A DNA stretch of 64,000 nt from assembly GCA_046330315.1 (NCBI GenBank), contig JAXLSZ010000005.1, forward strand, positions 1-64,000. The letters are read 5' to 3'. Positions 26,395 to 36,105 of this stretch are shown here, piece by piece (position 1 is the stretch's first letter; each line of letters begins with the position of its first letter). The translations under genes were made by a program, and so were the position numbers. Source of the DNA: JAXLSZ01 sp046330315 (GTDB lineage Bacteria > Actinomycetota > Thermoleophilia > Solirubrobacterales > 70-9). The notes beneath the pieces were generated by a model, which worked only from the letters and a program-made list of their open reading frames with translations, was not told the origin of the DNA and searched no databases.

Positions 26395-27822
26395 ATGAGA
26401 GTTAGCGCCCGCCTGGGGTTGGCGCTTGTGCCGATAGTTACCATCCTTTCCGCGGTGGCGCCCCTCCCGGCGGCCGCCGCGGCCGGCCCGCCGCGCCCGC
26501 TCCCGAACCCCGACCGGCCGGCCGCCACACCGATCGCCCCGGCCGGAGGCACCGCCCCGGGCACGCTCCCGGGGGCCACCGCCTCGCGCCTGTTCTCGCG
26601 TGGCACCGCCCCGCGCGCGCTCCCGGGGGCCACGGCCTCGCGTCGCAGTGCGGGACCGGATCGCTGCCGGACGCTCCGCCGCAGACTGCACCGGGGTGGG
26701 GGCACGCCGGCGGGCCTGCTGGTGGCGGAGGCTGGCGACGGCAGCGTTCTGTGCTCCTCGGACGCTCGCCGGCGCCGTCCGCTGGCTTCGAACATGAAGC
26801 TCTTCACCACCTCCACCGCCCTCTCGCGCTTCGGGCCCGGCCGGCGGCTTCCCACCCGGCTGCTGGCCAGCGGGCGGCTCGGCCGCACGGGGGTCCTGCA
26901 CGGCGACCTCTACCTGAAGGGCGGCGGCGATCCGGCGCTCGGGTCGCCCGCCTTCTTCGATGCCTTCCTGGGCGGCCTCGGCACCGACATCTACGGCCTC
27001 ACGCGCCGGCTGCGGGCGGCCGGGGTGCGATCGGTCACCGGAAGGCTCTACGCAGACGCCTCGATCTTCGACCGCAGGCGCGGGGTCGCCGACTCGGGCT
27101 ACGCGACCAGCCCCTACATCGGGCCGCTCTCGGGCCTCGGCTTCAACTCGGGGTTCGCCGACTCCGGCGCCCGCAGCTTCGCCTCGGACCCCGCCCGGCT
27201 GGCGGCGGACAAGCTTGCCCGCTCGCTGCGGCGCCACGGGGTCCGGGTGAAGCGCCGGGTGGCCCTCGGCGAGGCCCCGAAGGGGGCCAGGGTCTTGGCC
27301 TTCGTGCGCTCGCCGCGGATGGAGCGCCTCGTCAACGAGACCGACGTCGAGTCGAACAACTACTTCGCCGAAATGCTGATCAAGGGCCTCGGCGCCCGAT
27401 TCGGGAAGGGCGGCAGCACCTTCGCCGGGGCGCGGGTGGTCGAGGCCTTCGCCCGCCGACACGGCAGCGCGGTCCACGCCGTGGACGGCTCCGGCCTGAC
27501 CCGCACCAACCGCGCCTCGCCGGCCGAGATGGTCGGCCTGCTGCGGGCAATGCACTCGGGCCCGCTGGGCTCCACCTTCGAGCACGCCATGGCCCTCGCC
27601 GGCCGCGAGGGAACGGTGGCCGATCGCATGAGGGGCACCGCCGCGGAAGGTCGCTGCCGGACCAAGACCGGGACGCTGAGCGGCGTCAGCAACCTCTCCG
27701 GCTACTGCTTCAACCGCTCCGGCAGGGTGGTCGTCTTCTCGATCCTGATGGCCGGGGTGCGCGACCTCGCACTCGCCCACCTCGAACAGGACCGGATGGC
27801 CGGAGTGATCGCCGGCTACTGA
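26395..27822 (+). CDS. D-alanyl-D-alanine carboxypeptidase/endopeptidase (PBP4 type, peptidase S13)
   Basis: A 475-residue exported penicillin-binding protein acting on peptidoglycan. The signal peptide ends near AAAAAG. Active-site motifs are SNMK (SxxK), SNN in DVESNNYFAEML (SxN), and KTG in CRTKTGTLSGVSN. An upstream in-frame ATG at 26392 is equally possible. Before the catalytic domain is a Pro/Ala/Thr-rich linker with a duplicated TAP-ALPGATASR segment encoded by ~41-bp repeats 54 bp apart. It converges with the cyclase gene. Confidence 0.92.
   Translation: MRVSARLGLALVPIVTILSAVAPLPAAAAAGPPRPLPNPDRPAATPIAPAGGTAPGTLPGATASRLFSRGTAPRALPGATASRRSAGPDRCRTLRRRLHRGGGTPAGLLVAEAGDGSVLCSSDARRRRPLASNMKLFTTSTALSRFGPGRRLPTRLLASGRLGRTGVLHGDLYLKGGGDPALGSPAFFDAFLGGLGTDIYGLTRRLRAAGVRSVTGRLYADASIFDRRRGVADSGYATSPYIGPLSGLGFNSGFADSGARSFASDPARLAADKLARSLRRHGVRVKRRVALGEAPKGARVLAFVRSPRMERLVNETDVESNNYFAEMLIKGLGARFGKGGSTFAGARVVEAFARRHGSAVHAVDGSGLTRTNRASPAEMVGLLRAMHSGPLGSTFEHAMALAGREGTVADRMRGTAAEGRCRTKTGTLSGVSNLSGYCFNRSGRVVVFSILMAGVRDLALAHLEQDRMAGVIAGY
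26548..26642. repeat. Direct repeat (about 41 bp, period 54) in the PBP4 gene
   Basis: Two similar copies at 26548-26588 and 26602-26642 encode the duplicated Pro/Ala/Thr linker after the signal peptide. Confidence 0.8.
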
Positions 27823-27831
27823 CCCCCGGGG

Positions 27832-27949
27832 GTGGGACCTCTAATCGCCCGCCAGCGGGGGTCGAAAGGTCCCACGTGGCTGGCACCGACCTCCCCCCGC
27901 GACGTGGGACCTCTACACGCTGGCCACCGGGGGTCGAAAGGTCCCACGT
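27832..27949. terminator. Two similar hairpins between convergent genes
   Basis: GTGGGACCT pairs with AGGTCCCAC twice, at 27832-27875 and 27904-27947 (the second extends to ACGTGGGACCT/AGGTCCCACGT, 27902-27949). The inner parts are also alike. They lie between the stops of the convergent PBP4 and cyclase genes, fitting a bidirectional terminator without T-tracts, or a repetitive palindromic element. Confidence 0.6.
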
Positions 27950-27966
27950 CGGTGGTGGGGTGGTGG

Positions 27967-29310
27967 TCAGTTGGCGATCGCGGCCGGGGTGCGGCCGGCG
28001 ACCGCGAACAGCCGCCAGTCGCCCGGCACCCCCTTCAGCTCCCGCACGCCGCGGTCCTCGAACTCGATCCCCGAGCCGACGACCAGGTCGCGGACGGTCT
28101 GCGAGACGAGGATCTCCCCGGGCCCGGCCTCCGAGCTGACCCTGGCGCCGATGTGAACGGCGATGCCCCCCACGTCGGCGCCGATGTGCTCGCACTCCCC
28201 GGTGTGGACACCGGACCTGATCGGCAGGCCCAGCCGATCGAGCGTGTCCCCCATCCGCCCCGCCGCGGCGATCGCCCGCGCCGGCCCGTCGAAGGTCGCC
28301 AGCGCGCCATCGCCTGTGGACTTCACGTAGGTGCCACGCTGACCCGCGACCTCGGCCCTGACGATCCGGTCGTGCTCGTCAAGCAGGCGGCGCCAGGCCG
28401 CGTCACCCTCCCTGGCGGCCCGCTCCGTGGAGCCGACGATGTCGGTGAATAGCACGGTGGCGAGGGCCCGCTCGACCGGGGGTCCGCTGCGCTCACCGGT
28501 CAGGAACTCCTCGATCTCCCCGAGCACGGCCTCCTGGTCGCCGGCCATCGGCAGGTGGTCGGAGCCGGGAAGCTCGACGGCACGCGCCTCCGGAATCCCA
28601 TCGGCAACCGCCCTCGAGAGCCGCCGCGGGACCACGCGATCACCCTCGCGCCAGAGGATCAGAGACGGCACCCGCACAAGGGGGAGCAGGGGTCGCACGT
28701 CGATCTCCTCGTAGAGCGCCCAGAGGGCGTTTGCCCCGCTGGGGCTGGTCCCGTTGCGGAGCAGCCTTGCCCACCAGTGAAGCGCCTCCCGGTCGGTGGC
28801 GAGGCTCGGCGCCCACCCCGTCAGCGGAGGCGCTTCCCAGTGCTCGACCAGCGACCCGGTGAAGGCGCGCATCCGATCCACCGGGATCCCCTCGGGGAAG
28901 TCTTCCGCCGCGGTGATCCGCGCGTAGGTGCCGAACTGGACAAGGCTGCGGGCTCGAGCAGGGTGCGAGGCGGCGAACATCGTCGCCGCCGAGCCCCCCT
29001 CGGAGACCCCGAACACGGCAGCCTGGGAGGAACCCGCGGCGTCGAGGACGGCGAGCATGTCCTCGGTGACCGCCTCGATCGTGTAGGGCACGCCGCGGTC
29101 GGAGAGGCCCGTTCCTCGCTTGTCGAAGCAGATCAGCCTGCTGAACGAGGCGAGGCGCTCGAGGAAGCGGCGGGCCTGCGGGTACTCGTGGAGGATCTCC
29201 AGGTGGCTGACGAAGCCGGGCACGAAGATGAGGTCGATCGGCCCCTCCCCCATCGTCGCGTAGGCGATCGAGACATCGCCATTGCGCGCGTAGCGTATGG
29301 GCGCGTCCAT
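27967..29310 (-). CDS. Alpha/beta hydrolase fused to class III adenylyl/guanylyl cyclase
   Basis: A 447-residue fusion. Residues about 1-265 are an alpha/beta hydrolase (FVPGFVSHLE, FDKRGTGLSDR, nucleophile elbow FGVSEGGSAA with Ser, late His in GSDHLPMAG). Residues about 280-440 are a class III cyclase domain: TVLFTDIVGSTERAA with metal-binding Asp, VKSTGDGALATFDGP with the second Asp, then GVHTGECEHIGADVGGIAVHIGARV. Such fusions are known in actinobacteria; the hydrolase may sense a ligand. Start ATG 29310; a GTG at 29316 is possible. Confidence 0.9.
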   Translation of the reverse strand: MDAPIRYARNGDVSIAYATMGEGPIDLIFVPGFVSHLEILHEYPQARRFLERLASFSRLICFDKRGTGLSDRGVPYTIEAVTEDMLAVLDAAGSSQAAVFGVSEGGSAATMFAASHPARARSLVQFGTYARITAAEDFPEGIPVDRMRAFTGSLVEHWEAPPLTGWAPSLATDREALHWWARLLRNGTSPSGANALWALYEEIDVRPLLPLVRVPSLILWREGDRVVPRRLSRAVADGIPEARAVELPGSDHLPMAGDQEAVLGEIEEFLTGERSGPPVERALATVLFTDIVGSTERAAREGDAAWRRLLDEHDRIVRAEVAGQRGTYVKSTGDGALATFDGPARAIAAAGRMGDTLDRLGLPIRSGVHTGECEHIGADVGGIAVHIGARVSSEAGPGEILVSQTVRDLVVGSGIEFEDRGVRELKGVPGDWRLFAVAGRTPAAIAN

Positions 29311-29469
29311 GACCACGATCCTAGGGCCTCCCCTGCCGAGACTTCACTCTTGCATCACGGTGATGCTCAGGATCAGTTTCGCGGGCGGATCCGGCGCGGC
29401 GGCGGCTCGAGTGATTCGGCGCGCCCGCGCGGCGAGGGTAATCCAGCCGGGCGCAGGGCGCGACCCCGG

Positions 29470-31491
29470 TCAGGCGGCGAGGAGGCGGCGCAGGCCGGCC
29501 TCGTCGAGCACCTCGACGCCCAGCTCCTCGGCCTTGGCCAGCTTCGAGCCCGGGCTTTCCCCCGCCACGACGTAGTCGGTCTTGCTGGATACCGAGCCGG
29601 TCACCTTGCCCCCGGCGGCGCGGATCATCGCCGTCGCCTCCTCGCGGGTCAGCTCGGGCAGGGTGCCGGTGAGGACCAGGGTGCGACCCTCCAGGGGGCC
29701 GGCGGCCGCGCGTCGCTCGGAGGCGTCCTGCTCCATCCGGATCCCCTTCTCGCGCAGCTTGCAGACCAGCTCCCAGGTGCGCTCGTCGGCCAGCGCCTCG
29801 ATGATCTGCAGGGCCATCACCGGCCCGACGCCCTCGACCTCTTCGAGGCCCTCGGGCCCCGCCTTGCGAATCGCCTCGATCGAGCCGAAGTGGTCGGCGA
29901 GGGCCTCGGCGGTGACGAACCCCACACCCGGCAGACCCAGCGCGAAGAGGACCCGGGTGAACGGACGCGAGCGGGAGATCTCGATCGCGGCCAGCAGGTT
30001 GCGCGCGGAGACCTCGCCGAAGCCCTCCAGGGAGGCGAGCCGCTCCTCGGTGAGGTCGTAGATGTCGGCGACGTCGACGATCAGGCCCTCCTCGAGGAAA
30101 CGCTGGGCCTGCTTCTCCCCCAGCCCCTCGATGTCCATCGCCCCCTTGCTGACGAAGTGCTTGACGTGCTGGAAGGACTGCCCCGGGCAGCCGGCCTTGT
30201 TGGGGCAGATCGTGAACACGCCCTCGGCGGGCTTCACGGTCGCCGTGCCGCAGGCCGGGCAGCGCTTCGGGGGGCGCGGGCGCCGGGCGCCCTTGCGGCG
30301 GTCCTGCATCAGCGGCGAGACGACCTGGGGGATGACGTCGCCGGCCCGCATCACCACCACCCGGTCGCCGGGCCGCACGTCCTTGCGGGCCAGGTCCTCC
30401 TCGTTGTGCAGGGTCGCCGTGCTGACCGTGACGCCGCCGACGTGGACGGGCTCGAGCACCGCGAAGGGAAGCAGGTGACCGGTCCGCCCCACGTTCCAGA
30501 CGACCTCGCGCAGGGTGGTGGTGGCGGTCGTCGGGGGGAACTTCCAGGCGATCGCCCAGCGCGGCTCCCGGCCGACCACGCCGAGCTCCCTCCAGAGGGT
30601 GCGCTCGTTCACCTTGACGACCACCCCGTCGATCTCGTAGTCGAGCCTCTCCCGCTGCTCCTGCCACCACACGCAGCGCTCGACCACTCCGTCGATGCCC
30701 TCGTGACGGGAGGTCTCGAGGTTGACCTTGAAGCCGCGCTCGCGCAGCCATTCGACCTCGTCGGCATGGGTGGCCGGCTCCAGCCCCTCGGCCGCGCCGA
30801 TCCCGTAGCACCAGATCGAGAGCGGTCGCTCGGCGGCGACCGCAGGGTCGAGCTGGCGGATCGAGCCTGCCGCCGCGTTGCGTGGATTCGCGAAGGCGGG
30901 CTCGCCGGCGGCGGCGCGACGCTGGTTGAGCTCGGAGAAGGCCTCGATCGGCAGGTAGACCTCGCCGCGCACCTCGACCATCGGCGGAGCGTCCTCGACC
31001 CTCAGCGGGATCGCGCCGACCGTCCTCAGGTTCTGGGTGACGTCCTCCCCGATCCGGCCGTCGCCCCTGGTCGCCCCCCGCTCCAGCACGCCGTCACGGT
31101 AGGTGAGGGAGATCGCCAGGCCGTCGATCTTCGGCTCGGTCGTGTAGCTGAACTCGGCGGCGGTGATGTCGAGCCGCCTCAGGTGGTTGCGGATCCGCGT
31201 CTCCCAGGCCCGCAGCTCCTCCTCGTTGCGGGCGTTGGCGAGCGAGAGCATCGGCTCGGCGTGCTCGACCCGCTCGAAGCGGTCCAGCGCCGGGGCGCCG
31301 ACCCGCTGGGTCGGGGAGTCGGGGGTGCGCAGCTCGGGATGCGCCGCCTCCAACTCGCGCAGCTCGTCCATCATCGCGTCGTAGACGTCGTCCCCGATCT
31401 CGGGGCTGTCCAGCACGTAGTAGAGGCGGTTGTGGCGCTCGAGCTCGCGTCGCAGCTCCGCCGCGCGCCGGGCGGGCGCGGAGGCGCTCAA
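29470..31491 (-). CDS. ligA: NAD-dependent DNA ligase
   Basis: A 673-residue LigA that seals nicks during replication and repair. Ia domain with HNRLYYVLDSPEIGDDVYD, nucleotidyl lysine (about residue 121) in TEPKIDGLAISL, OB fold, the four-Cys zinc finger CPACG through CPNKAGCPG, helix-hairpin-helix region, and a C-terminal BRCT (LEGRTLVLTGTLPELTREEA). The TTG start overlaps the surE stop (TTGA). Confidence 0.97.
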   Translation of the reverse strand: MSASAPARRAAELRRELERHNRLYYVLDSPEIGDDVYDAMMDELRELEAAHPELRTPDSPTQRVGAPALDRFERVEHAEPMLSLANARNEEELRAWETRIRNHLRRLDITAAEFSYTTEPKIDGLAISLTYRDGVLERGATRGDGRIGEDVTQNLRTVGAIPLRVEDAPPMVEVRGEVYLPIEAFSELNQRRAAAGEPAFANPRNAAAGSIRQLDPAVAAERPLSIWCYGIGAAEGLEPATHADEVEWLRERGFKVNLETSRHEGIDGVVERCVWWQEQRERLDYEIDGVVVKVNERTLWRELGVVGREPRWAIAWKFPPTTATTTLREVVWNVGRTGHLLPFAVLEPVHVGGVTVSTATLHNEEDLARKDVRPGDRVVVMRAGDVIPQVVSPLMQDRRKGARRPRPPKRCPACGTATVKPAEGVFTICPNKAGCPGQSFQHVKHFVSKGAMDIEGLGEKQAQRFLEEGLIVDVADIYDLTEERLASLEGFGEVSARNLLAAIEISRSRPFTRVLFALGLPGVGFVTAEALADHFGSIEAIRKAGPEGLEEVEGVGPVMALQIIEALADERTWELVCKLREKGIRMEQDASERRAAAGPLEGRTLVLTGTLPELTREEATAMIRAAGGKVTGSVSSKTDYVVAGESPGSKLAKAEELGVEVLDEAGLRRLLAA

Positions 31492-32318
31492 CGCTCCGCC
31501 GCCGGGGCGGCGGCCCCGGTCGCCGAGGCGAGCATCTCCCCCAGCCCCCAGCCCCTCAGCTCCTCGAAGGCGCCCCGATCGGTGAGGTCGAAGTGGATCG
31601 GCGTGACCGCGATCCACCCGTTGGCGATCGCCGAGAGGTCGGAGCCGGCCTCGTCCTCGAAGGAGGGCTCGAACCCGTAGATCCGGTAACGGCGGCGCCC
31701 CGCCTCGTCCTCGCTGACCAGGTTGAGCTCGTCGTTGTAGAGGCGCTTGCCGAGGTGGGCGACCTCGACTCCCCTGGGGGTCCCCGCCGGGCAGTTGACG
31801 TTGATCAGCGTGCCCGGCGGGATCGGGTCGGATGCCAGGTGGGCGACCATCTCCGCCACGAAGCCGGCCGCCACGCCGAAGTCGAAGTTGCGGCCGAAGC
31901 GGAAGCCCATCTCCCCCTTCGAGGACTGCTGGGAGACGGCGATCGCCGGCAACCCGAGGACGATCCCCTCGAAGGCCGCCGCCACCGTCCCCGAGTAGGT
32001 GATGTCGTCGCCCAGGTTGGCGCCGTGGTTGATGCCCGAGACGATCAGGTCCGGGCGATGCCCGAGCAGCCCGAGGTCGGCGAAGCGCACGCAGTCCACC
32101 GGGGTGCCCTCGGTGGCGAAGCCGCGGGTGCCGTCGCCGAACTCGACCTCCTCCACCCAGAGCGGGGAGCGGGTGGTGATGCTGCGCGCCGTGGCGCTGC
32201 GGTTGGAGTCGGGCGCGATCACGTGCACCTCGACCCCGTCGAGGGCGAGGAGCGCCCGCCGCATCGCGTGCAGCCCCTCTGCGGTGATGCCGTCGTCGTT
32301 GGTGAGGAGGACTCTCAC
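31488..32318 (-). CDS. surE: 5'/3'-nucleotidase SurE
   Basis: A 276-residue metal-dependent phosphatase acting on nucleoside monophosphates. LLTNDDGITAEGL carries the two Asp metal ligands, followed by APDSNRSATA, LIVSGINHGANLGDDITYSGTV and GLPAIAVSQQ. Start GTG at 32318, ten bases after truA; the ribosome site is weak. It overlaps ligA, forming the chain truA-surE-ligA. Confidence 0.95.
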   Translation of the reverse strand: MRVLLTNDDGITAEGLHAMRRALLALDGVEVHVIAPDSNRSATARSITTRSPLWVEEVEFGDGTRGFATEGTPVDCVRFADLGLLGHRPDLIVSGINHGANLGDDITYSGTVAAAFEGIVLGLPAIAVSQQSSKGEMGFRFGRNFDFGVAAGFVAEMVAHLASDPIPPGTLINVNCPAGTPRGVEVAHLGKRLYNDELNLVSEDEAGRRRYRIYGFEPSFEDEAGSDLSAIANGWIAVTPIHFDLTDRGAFEELRGWGLGEMLASATGAAAPAAER

Positions 32319-32328
32319 CCGGCCGATT

Positions 32329-33132
32329 CTACGGCCGGCCCTCCCGCTCCCCGAAGGACACCGAGGCCAGGTAGAGCCCGTGGGCGGGGGCCGTGTCCCC
32401 GGCCCGCTCGCGAGGTGCTCCCTCCAGCAGGGCGGCGAAATCGGCCACCTCCCGCCTGCCGCCGGCAACCTCGAGCATGGTGCCGACCAGGACCCGGACC
32501 ATGCTGCGCATGAAGGCGTCCGCCCGCACCCAGAAGCAGAGCAGCGGTTCGTCCGCGGACACCTCCTCGGGCGGGGGCCCCGGCGGCGCGGGATGCTCGG
32601 GGCCCGCCGTCCACTCGGCGCCGAGCACCCGCCGCTCGAAGCGGATGTGGTCGGTCTGCGTCGGGGTGAAGGCGGTGAAGTCGTGGCTGCCGACGATCGC
32701 CGCCGCGCACTCGGCCAGCGCGCCGCGGTCGAGGGGATGGGGCCACCAGAGCGCCCGCCCCCGCTCGAAGGGGCTCGGCGCGGGGCGAGCCAGCACCCGG
32801 TAGCAGTAGGTGCGCGAGCGGGCGTCGCGGCGGGCGTCGAAGCCGGGTGGCGCGGGGCCCGCCGCCAGCACCGCGATGTCGTCCGGGCAGACCCCGTTCA
32901 GCCTGCGGGCGAGGTCGGCGGGAGGGTTCCCGTCCATCTCGAAGCTGGCCACCTGCCCCCAGGCGTGGACGCCCGCGTCGGTGCGGCCCGCCACGGTCAG
33001 CGCCACGGGCCCGCGCAGGACCGTTGCCAGGGCGGTCTCGAGCTCGCCCTGCACGGTGCGCTCGCCGGGCTGGACAGCCCAGCCGCGGAAGCCGCCGCCC
33101 TCGTAGGCGATGTCGAGGCGAACGCTGCTCAT
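32329..33132 (-). CDS. truA: tRNA pseudouridine(38-40) synthase
   Basis: A 267-residue TruA. IAYEGGGFRGWAVQPGERTVQ and GRTDAGVHAWGQVASFE with the catalytic Asp are intact, as are SHDFTAFT and FMRSMVRVLVGTML. In many actinobacteria truA directly follows rplQ; here they are separated by the island and a small convergent gene. Confidence 0.95.
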   Translation of the reverse strand: MSSVRLDIAYEGGGFRGWAVQPGERTVQGELETALATVLRGPVALTVAGRTDAGVHAWGQVASFEMDGNPPADLARRLNGVCPDDIAVLAAGPAPPGFDARRDARSRTYCYRVLARPAPSPFERGRALWWPHPLDRGALAECAAAIVGSHDFTAFTPTQTDHIRFERRVLGAEWTAGPEHPAPPGPPPEEVSADEPLLCFWVRADAFMRSMVRVLVGTMLEVAGGRREVADFAALLEGAPRERAGDTAPAHGLYLASVSFGEREGRP

Positions 33133-33217
33133 CGGGCCCCGGGGACGCTAGCGACAGCCCCGTCTGTCACGATGCCGGGGCGGGCCGGCCGTGGCCCGCG
33201 GCCGGAAGGAGACGGCA

Positions 33218-33472
33218 ATGTCGAACATGACCGAGAACCAGCGCGCCGGGCTCGAGCGCGCGGCCTACGACAGCAGCCGGGAGCGGATACGGCACGGCTC
33301 CGAGCGCGGCGCCACCATCTACAGCGTGGTCGCGGCGGTCGTCGGCCTCGCCCTCTGCGCGGTGGCCCTGAGCACCATCGAGGGCTGGTGGCAGTGGCTG
33401 GTGCTGGGGGTGATCGTCATCACCACGATCGGAGTGATGATCGCGGTCAGCCCGCGCCGCCCCGCGGAGTAG
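33218..33472 (+). CDS. Small membrane protein
   Basis: An 84-residue protein with two hydrophobic helices (about residues 34-53 and 58-76, with GWWQWLV between). GGAAGGAGA sits before the ATG. Unrecognised. Its TAG stop is the first three bases of the left 48-bp island repeat, so before the insertion it would have abutted rplQ in convergent orientation. Confidence 0.7.
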   Translation: MSNMTENQRAGLERAAYDSSRERIRHGSERGATIYSVVAAVVGLALCAVALSTIEGWWQWLVLGVIVITTIGVMIAVSPRRPAE

Positions 33473-33517
33473 TCAGACCAGCTCCAGATAGACCATCTCG
33501 GTCGAGTCCGAGCGGCG
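33470..33517. repeat. Left 48-bp direct repeat bounding the island (attL-like)
   Basis: Identical over 48 bp to 39954-40001. It carries TAG plus the last 14 codons and stop of rplQ in reverse, detached from the rest of rplQ. The sequences diverge at once on both sides. Confidence 0.95.
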
Positions 33518-33693
33518 AAATCATCTACCGTCGCCCCGCAACCCGCTCTGCCGAGAACCTGTGCGGGTGCTCGGGGTGCGGCTCCCCCCTGGCGAAGTCA
33601 GCACCGGCCAACATCCGTTGAGCCGGGGTCGACATGCCCCCCCCCCGGCAGGAATAGCGTCGGCGCACTCGGTCTGCGACGAAGGAGGTCCCG
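33518..33693 (+). other. Island left-end non-coding segment
   Basis: I see no intact gene here. One plus-strand frame ending at 33621 reads ENLCGCSGCGSPLAKSAPA, which has a vaguely zinc-ribbon look, but it is short and lacks a start within the island. Confidence 0.4.
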
Positions 33694-33912
33694 GTGCGCA
33701 CCTCGGTGTTCTCGATCCCAGCGCCCGGTTTCGCAAGGACGGCCAGCCGGGCCTTGTGGACACCTTCGAGGCCTACGTCGGATCCGGGGTCGTGCGCTCG
33801 CTCGGCGCCACTCCCTGGGAAGGCGCCGGATATCGCGGAGCCCTCCGGCGGGTGGACCGCCCGCGCGTCGGGTGGGGCTCCCGTGAACTCGTTTGCCGGG
33901 ATCGGGCAATAG
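33694..33912 (+). CDS. Possible small protein at island left end
   Basis: A 72-codon frame from a GTG with a near-perfect GAAGGAGGT ribosome site four bases upstream. The product (MRTSVFSIPAPGFARTASRA...) is Pro/Ala/Ser/Gly-rich without a recognised domain, and another frame is open through the same stretch, so it could be a decayed gene. Kept only because of the strong ribosome site. Confidence 0.3.
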   Translation: MRTSVFSIPAPGFARTASRALWTPSRPTSDPGSCARSAPLPGKAPDIAEPSGGWTARASGGAPVNSFAGIGQ

Positions 33913-33966
33913 AGGAAAGGAGCCGTCAAGCCTCTCGCAATCGCTGTAGGCACCGAAAGGAGCAAC

Positions 33967-36105
33967 GTGGGTACAAGCAGTCTTCGCCGCACGATGCCGG
34001 TGCAGCTCTGGCCACAAGGGCTGCTTCTGCTAGCTCTGTTCCTGGGAGCCCTTACCGCTGCCCTCATGATCGGCACCGGGCAGGCGGGCGCAGCGTGCGG
34101 TGAGGCAGATGTTGTAGGCAGCGAGCTCGAGGGAACCCCTTGCGATGATCTCCTCGTGGCGCCGCCCGGCGTAGACACCGTCGCTGCCGGCGGCGGCGAT
34201 GACGTGGTGGTCGGAAACCAGGATGTGGCCACCATCGAGGCCGGCCCGGGCGACGATGTGATCTACGCTCAGGGCGCTGTCGGGACCACGGGGGGTGAGG
34301 GTGCGGATACGTTTTACGGCGATACCTCGCCGCCGGCCGAGTCGGCGGCCGCCGAGGCCTTCGCACCCATGGCGAAGCCACTGGAGCGTTATCACCTGCG
34401 ACTCGGGCGACGCAACCGGGGGCTGGCAACAGCGTCGAGCGCGGACTGTCCGCCGCCGAGCGGGGGATTTGTCTACTGCGGAGACGGAAGTCAGGACTTC
34501 TTTGGGACTGGCGGGCCCGACATCGCCTTTGGCCAGCGCGGAAACGACAATCTGTCCGGAGGGGTTGGAAATGACAGGCTGTATGGGGGCCTGGGGGACG
34601 ACAGCGTGTCTGGTGGAGACGACAACGACCTTCTGTCCGGCGGCCATGGCTCGGACTATGCCCACGGAGACCTAGGCAATGATCTCGTACGGGGTGACGG
34701 CACTGGAGACACCAAGTCGGGCGATGAGGGCCACAGCGGCTTGGAGGGGGGAGCAGGAGGCACGGACACCGTCAGCTTCGCGACCGCGGTTACTCCCGGA
34801 TTCACCAATTTAGACCACGACATGACCGGGATACCCAGCTTTCCGCCGGACACCGGTGAGCGTGGCGTCTATGTCGATCTCGCCTCAGGCGTTGCGATCA
34901 ACGGCAGCTCTCGCAACGGCGGCGGACAGGACAACCTGGCAGGCTTTGAGGACGTGGTTGGCTCTCCGTATTCAGATTCCATCTCGGGCGACCAGTTCGT
35001 CAACTACCTCGACGGAAGCGGTGGCTCTGACGTAATCAGCGGTGCTGCCGGCAACGACCAGATCTGGGGCGGGGATGGCGGAGACTTCATCGATGGTGGC
35101 GCGGACTCAGACACGGCGTGGGGACAGTCTGGAACCGATTACTGCACGCTGTCCGAAACCCAGAATGGCTGCGATACGTCGACGGCTGACGTTCAGCTGC
35201 GTCCCGCCAACCAGATCAGCGCTGGCTTCGTCTCGACACACCGCGGCCCCTCCTACACCGAGGCCTACCTGGCGGGAAGCAACGGGGTGGACAGTGTCAC
35301 GATGACCTACACGGGGAGCACCGTGACGTTCTTCACCATCGGAGGCACCGGCACTTTCGACTCCGCAAATGCCACGAACTGCAGCTATCCGTCAGGGATG
35401 GCGGTCTGTTCTTTGCCATCCTCAATTGACGCGGTCTCAATGGCGGGCGAGCTGGGCGCCGACACAATCGATGGCCGGGCGTCCCTGCCAGTGACCACCT
35501 CGGAAGCCATCCTCGGGGGAGAGGGAGGGGATACCCTGCATGGAGCCGATCCAACCGAGGACCTTGTCGCTGACGGGCCCTACGGGGACCCGGGTGCCGA
35601 TCACCTCTGGGGCATGGGCATGGGCGACGCCATGCTCAACACGGGCGGAACGGATGTCCTCTACGGAGGCCCTGACAGCGACCTCATGATCTCGACAGGT
35701 CTTTGCGAGGGCGACACAATCGACGGCAACTCGGAGACCGACAGCGCACAATGGGCCCAGCTGCCGTTGTTGCACCGCACTCAGACGGTCGGGGTCTGGG
35801 CAAACCTCGGCACCGATGTCGCGGGCGACGCGGGATCTGCGAACATCGGGGACTGCACGTACAGCGGCACTTCGACTCCTGACAGTGTGCCCAGAATCGA
35901 AGACCTGGAGGGATCCGGAGGGCGAGACATTCTCGCTGGCGACAACAGCACCGCTGATACCAATCACTTGCTGGGTCGCTCCGGCCCCGACATCTTTGCG
36001 GCCGGCGACGGCAACGACAGCATCGAGTCCGACTCCGAAGACGACGATATTTCGATCGACTGTGGGGCCGGTACCGCCGACTCGAGGTTGTCCCACTTCT
36101 CGTAG
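33967..36105 (+). pseudogene. Secreted RTX-like/LamG protein, 5' fragment (split by IS256-type element)
   Basis: The 5' part encodes a signal peptide (LLLLALFLGALTAALMIGTGQAGA) and many Asp/Gly-rich nonapeptide-like repeats (GQRGNDNLSGG, GNDRLYGGLGDDSVSGG, DDNDLLSGGHGSD) typical of calcium-binding parallel beta-rolls. AAAGGAG precedes the GTG start. The native frame stops being its own at 36083, where an IS begins; the last residues (RLSHFS) come from IS sequence. The codon at 36076 (GCC) resumes in phase at 37575 after the element. Base use is less GC-rich than the neighbouring chromosome. Likely a surface or secreted adhesin-type protein before disruption; the truncated form might still be exported. 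Confidence 0.9.
36076..36083. repeat. 8-bp target-site duplication, left copy
   Basis: GCCGACTC immediately precedes the IS left end and is repeated at 37575-37582 directly after its right end. Confidence 0.9.

Noticed and set aside
33518..33966. A hidden integrase in the island's left end
   Set aside because: Under 450 bp is available and none of the frames shows recombinase motifs (no R-H-R-Y or serine recombinase signature).
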